64,000 nt of DNA from NCBI GenBank assembly GCA_965223125.1, contig OZ244984.1, positions 3,038,001-3,102,000 on the forward strand, in the 5' to 3' direction. Shown here in pieces: positions 60,723-64,000 of the stretch. Made by a program: the position numbers and the translations under genes. Position 1 is the stretch's first letter. Every line of letters starts with the position of its first letter. The notes beneath the pieces are model-generated. The model worked only from the letters and a program-made list of their open reading frames with translations, was not told the DNA's origin and made no database searches. This DNA comes from Pacificispira sp965223125 (GTDB taxonomy: Bacteria > Pseudomonadota > Alphaproteobacteria > UBA8366 > Aestuariispiraceae).

Positions 60723-60838
60723 CGCGTGTTCGGCCGGTTCTCCGACCGCCTCTGTCTGCGGTTAGACTATCACAGGTTATGGCATTTGTCTTTCTGACCT
60801 GCCGCCCCTGTATCCACTCAGCATACAATCAGCAAGAA

Positions 60839-61591
60839 CTAGGCCAGATTCCGGGCGATGGCCTCGACATCCGCCGCCGCTTCGGAGGTGGGGGAGCGGG
60901 TGATCAGCGGCTGTTGCGCTCGGATGGCTTCGCGCACGCGGGCATCGCGTCGCACGATGCCGACAAGATCTGGTTTGCGCTTCAGGAAACCCTGACAGGA
61001 TTTCGCGAGTGTCTCATAGGTTCGGCGGCCGCGCGCGGCGCTTTCTGCCGAATTGACGACGATGCGGATATCCATTTCCGGATGGCTGGCCCAACCGAGC
61101 TTGATAAAGGCATACCCATCGGTCAGCGAAGTCGGCTCGTCATTCACCAGCAACAGCACGCGGGATGCCTTGGCGGCCAGCATCTGTACCGTCTTGTCCA
61201 CACCGGCCCCCAGATCGACTAGCACATGGTCGTAGCCGCCTGCCAGCGCGATCAGTTCGCGGGCAACCCGCTCGATCCGGGGGGGCGGCAGGCTGGCTAG
61301 CGAGCCGCTGCCGGAGCGCCCGGCCAGAATGTCGAAATTTCCATCCGGGAAGCGCTCTACGCATTGGCTCATCCGCGCCTTGCCTGCTATGGCCTGACCG
61401 AGGTCAAGTTTCGGCATCAGGCCGAGTTGGATATCGATATTCGCAAGCCCCAGATCCCCGTCGAACAGCAGCACCTTTCTGCCACTGCGTGCCAGGGCAT
61501 GCGCCAGGGTTATCGCGAACCAGGTCTTTCCCACGCCACCCTTGCCCGACGCGATGGCGATCAGATTGTTGGTGGGGGTTTCGGTCGTCAT
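60839..61591 (-). CDS. flhG: Flagellar number regulator FlhG (MinD-like ATPase)
   Basis: A 250-residue MinD-type ATPase. The deviant Walker A is ASGKGGVGKTWFA at about residues 14-26. DGDLGLANIDIQLGL and VLVDLGAGVDK follow. FlhG limits flagellar number together with FlhF. It overlaps the flhF stop by 4 bases. The C-terminal part lacks a clear MinD membrane-targeting helix. Confidence 0.9.
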   Translation of the reverse strand: MTTETPTNNLIAIASGKGGVGKTWFAITLAHALARSGRKVLLFDGDLGLANIDIQLGLMPKLDLGQAIAGKARMSQCVERFPDGNFDILAGRSGSGSLASLPPPRIERVARELIALAGGYDHVLVDLGAGVDKTVQMLAAKASRVLLLVNDEPTSLTDGYAFIKLGWASHPEMDIRIVVNSAESAARGRRTYETLAKSCQGFLKRKPDLVGIVRRDARVREAIRAQQPLITRSPTSEAAADVEAIARNLA

Positions 61592-62571
61592 GACAGGGTT
61601 ACTCCTCGATCATGGAGCACCGGCTCCTCAGCGCTCTCTCCGGGCAGCAAGAGTCGGGCCAGCATCTTCGGGTCCAGCGGCGTCAGGCCCTTGCCGATTT
61701 CCGGGGCCATGGAAATTTCAGACAGACTCAATCCACCCGCATCGGCGGCGGACAGGACGGAGCCCAGCCGACGGGCCATGTCCAGGCCAGTGGTCAGCAG
61801 TGTGACCGGGCCGACCGGACGGAATGCCTCCGCCAGTTCCGCAGCTTCCTGGGGGTCGCGCCCGGCGGTCAGGACCAGGACGGTCAGGGTCCGACCGCTT
61901 TCCGCCAGTTCGACCAGATGCGCCAGATCCTCCAGATCGTAGGGGTTCGTGCCCGGCGTATCGATCACGACCATTTCCGTTCGCTTGATGCGGGTCAGGA
62001 TGGACGCCAGCGAGGTGGCATCCGGGGCCTCATACAGCGTTGCCCCCAGTTTTTCAGCGTAGTTGCGCAATTGGTCGATGGCGGCAATCCGTACCGGGTC
62101 TGCCGCGACAAGATTGACGGGGAAATCGTGGTTCAGGGTCGCCCTGGCCGCGATCTTGGCGCAGGAAACGGTCTTGCCGACTCCGGGCGGGCCGATCAGC
62201 ATGATCGGAACCCCGCCGGGCCGCTCGGGCAGGGGGGCGAATTTGAAGACTTTCGCAAGCGCGCCTGCCAGTACGTCGGCGGGGCTGGAATCCGTGCCGT
62301 CGCTTGCCGCATCGATCAGCCGGTCGATCAGCATATTCGGAACGCCATGACGTTCCAGCACGCCGGTCAGGAATTCCAGCGTTTCCTGTGATGCGCCGTC
62401 GCTGAAGAAATCAAAATCCTGGTCGCCCGGATCGATGGCGGCGGTAACCCGCGCCCCGCGACTGGCATCGTCCTCATGAGTCGCAACAATGATTGCATTG
62501 GGCCCCAATGTCTGGCGCACAAGCTCCATCGCTCCTGAAAGCGTATCCGCATGAAAAGTCTTAAGACGCAT
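61588..62571 (-). CDS. flhF: Flagellar SRP-like GTPase FlhF
   Basis: A 327-residue protein. MRLKTFHADTLSGAMELVRQ and GPNAIIVAT at the N-terminus are typical FlhF. The SRP-type GTPase carries Walker A IGPPGVGKTVSCAK at about residues 125-138 and VVIDTPGTNPYD. FlhF places the flagellum, usually at a pole. It is shorter than some FlhF proteins in the linker. It lies between flhA and flhG. Confidence 0.9.
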   Translation of the reverse strand: MRLKTFHADTLSGAMELVRQTLGPNAIIVATHEDDASRGARVTAAIDPGDQDFDFFSDGASQETLEFLTGVLERHGVPNMLIDRLIDAASDGTDSSPADVLAGALAKVFKFAPLPERPGGVPIMLIGPPGVGKTVSCAKIAARATLNHDFPVNLVAADPVRIAAIDQLRNYAEKLGATLYEAPDATSLASILTRIKRTEMVVIDTPGTNPYDLEDLAHLVELAESGRTLTVLVLTAGRDPQEAAELAEAFRPVGPVTLLTTGLDMARRLGSVLSAADAGGLSLSEISMAPEIGKGLTPLDPKMLARLLLPGESAEEPVLHDRGVTLS

Positions 62572-62667
62572 GCATGACTCACTAGATCATGTCGTTGCGA
62601 TGGGAAAGCCCCATTATTCAATGCACAGATCGCCCGGATGCATGGGACTGTCCCTCAGAACAGGGCG

Positions 62668-64000
62668 TCAGATCTGGTCTAGCGTCTTTATCTTGGCCTT
62701 GGGGTGAATCTCGTTCTGGCTGATCACCACGGTGACCGGGCGGAATCGTTCGATGACGGATCGGACATAGGGGCGGATGCCGGGGCTGACCAGCAGGGCG
62801 GGGGTTTCCCCCTTCATCGCCTGGCGTTCGAAGACGGTGCGGACCTGATTGATGAAGTCCTGCAATTTGGACGGTGCCATGGCGAGCTGACGCTCTTCCC
62901 CCTGACCGACGATGCTTTCCTGGAAAGCCTGTTCCCAACTTGGCGAGAGGGTGACCAAAGCGACGAATCCCGCGCTGTTGGTGTTCGCATCCGATATCTG
63001 CCGGGCGAGGCGGGAGCGGACATGTTCGGTGATCTGGGTGAGGTTGCGGGTATAGCCAACAGCTTCCGCGACGCCTTCCAGAATGGTTGGCAGGTCGCGG
63101 ATCGATACGCGCTCGTTCAGCAGATTTTGCAGCACCCGCTGAACCGCCCCCATGCTGATCGCGCTCGGGATCAGGTCCGAGACGAGCTTCTGCTGACCCT
63201 GAGGCAATTCGTCGAGCAGCTTCTGCGTCTCCGCATAGGATAGCAGTTCTGACATGTTGTCCTTGATGATCTCGGTCAGGTGGGTGGTGATCACGGTCGC
63301 ACTGTCGACAACCGTGTAGCCACGGAACATCGCTTCTTCGCGCTGGTTGTCCTGAATCCAGACGGCGGGCAGGCCAAAGGTCGGCTCCACCGTCGCCTCA
63401 CCCGGCAGGGAAATCTTTTCGCCGCGTGGGTCCATGCAAAGCTGCATATTGGGGCGCAGGTCACCACGCCCGGCCTCGATCTCCTTCACGCGGATGATAT
63501 AGGTATTCGCGGGAAGCTGGAGATTGTCCTGAATGCGCACGGCGGGCATCACGAAGCCCTGATCGGAGGCCAGTTGCCGTCGCAGCGCCTTGATCTGGTC
63601 GGTCAGCTTGTGCTCCTGCGAGGCATTGATCAGCGGCAGCAGGCCATAGCCCAGTTCCAGCCGGATCAGGTCGATCTGCAGCGCCGTCGAGATCGGCTCG
63701 TCCCGTGGCACGGCCTCGGCGGCGGCTTCTTCCTCTATGGCGCGGGATTCCTCCTCCAGCACGGCCTTGGCGTTGGCCTGGGAGACGAGGAAGGCGGCGG
63801 TACCGGCAAACGCGGCCATGATCATGAAGGGCCAGGCCGGAATTCCGGGGATCAGCCCCAGCAGGAACAGCAGGCCGGATGCGATGCCAAGGGCGCTGGG
63901 ATAGCCCGACAATTGATCGAACAGAGCCTTGTCGGTGGCCCCGGTAACACCCGCCTTGGTGACCAGCATACCGGCGGCAACGGAAACGATCAGTGCCGGG
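62668..64000 (-). CDS. flhA: Flagellar export gate protein FlhA (5' end outside the window)
   Basis: Partial gene running off the right edge. The visible 440 or so residues contain the last transmembrane segments and the cytoplasmic domain. AGMLVTKAG, the LGIASGLLFLLGLIPGIPAW stretch, LPAVWIQDNQREEA and GYTVVDSATVITTHLTEII are typical FlhA. It is the central component of the flagellar type III export gate. The order flhA-flhF-flhG is that of polar flagellates. Confidence 0.95.
   Translation of the reverse strand, partial: PALIVSVAAGMLVTKAGVTGATDKALFDQLSGYPSALGIASGLLFLLGLIPGIPAWPFMIMAAFAGTAAFLVSQANAKAVLEEESRAIEEEAAAEAVPRDEPISTALQIDLIRLELGYGLLPLINASQEHKLTDQIKALRRQLASDQGFVMPAVRIQDNLQLPANTYIIRVKEIEAGRGDLRPNMQLCMDPRGEKISLPGEATVEPTFGLPAVWIQDNQREEAMFRGYTVVDSATVITTHLTEIIKDNMSELLSYAETQKLLDELPQGQQKLVSDLIPSAISMGAVQRVLQNLLNERVSIRDLPTILEGVAEAVGYTRNLTQITEHVRSRLARQISDANTNSAGFVALVTLSPSWEQAFQESIVGQGEERQLAMAPSKLQDFINQVRTVFERQAMKGETPALLVSPGIRPYVRSVIERFRPVTVVISQNEIHPKAKIKTLDQI

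Noticed and set aside
1..64000. CRISPR arrays, tRNA or rRNA genes
   Set aside because: No regularly spaced repeats and no cloverleaf or rRNA-like sequence was seen by eye on either strand. A covariance search could still find a missed small RNA.

Overview
The window is chromosomal DNA from a motile, high-GC alphaproteobacterium, most likely of the Rhodospirillales type. This rests on gene content and order seen here: CtrA beside fliI-fliJ, DUF2794 and DUF2948 proteins, ileS-lspA-DUF3035-M16-M16, alr...radA-cvpA-purF, dapD-dapE, clpS-clpA with an alphaproteobacterial ClpS N-terminus, and a polar-type flhA-flhF-flhG set. No rRNA, tRNA, CRISPR array or intact mobile element was found.

Layout. 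1-5111: a DUF305 protein, then an accessory locus made of a large unassigned protein with a variable C-terminal domain, a candidate immunity gene, an orphan second C-terminal cassette with its own candidate immunity gene, and a frameshifted scrap of a third copy. 5115-10692: DUF2794, lipoproteins, a redoxin, then the YfgM-like/bamB/der cell-envelope and ribosome-assembly group. 10722-17846: a long leftward run alr-mlaE-mlaF-radA-cvpA-purF-SDR. 17945-20774: an Lrp-family regulator divergent from arginase and ornithine aminotransferase (arginine to glutamate semialdehyde). 20782-24492: paaABCDE phenylacetyl-CoA epoxidase with a PaaX-like operator. 24568-31115: DUF2948, a MarR/DUF1398 pair, hisC and a chorismate mutase protein, metA, a copper chaperone pair and truA. 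31143-38108: leftward ileS-lspA-DUF3035-M16-M16. 38585-41987: PilZ protein, dapD, dapE and a membrane protein. 42018-48180: STAS-like protein, fliJ, fliI, ctrA, a YqaA-type membrane protein, and an exported sensor-like protein with a chemoreceptor under a perfect CtrA box. 48219-53232: Hsp20 with a ROSE-type RNA thermometer, rpmE, small conserved proteins, clpS and clpA. 53233-54500: an AT-rich island with one unassigned gene. 54523-58721: a fused hydantoinase/oxoprolinase and a winged-helix protein. 58741-64000: flagellar genes flhA (partial), flhF, flhG, fliK and a QueF-like protein, all leftward.

The most interesting region is 746-5111. It has the architecture of a polymorphic toxin locus: constant N-terminus, near-identical linker repeat, diverged C-terminal domains, a 4-base-overlapping downstream partner each time, and displaced cassettes lacking their own start. 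It has no recognisable Rhs, VgrG, PAAR or two-partner secretion signal, so its delivery domain may be undescribed. Also worth attention are the AT-rich solitary gene at 53342-54379, the QueF-like protein in a flagellar operon, the CtrA-boxed secreted-sensor/chemoreceptor pair, and a MetA whose residue 111 predicts acetyl rather than succinyl transfer.

All assignments come from reading the sequence and family knowledge. No database search was run, and promoter, operator and RNA calls are predictions.
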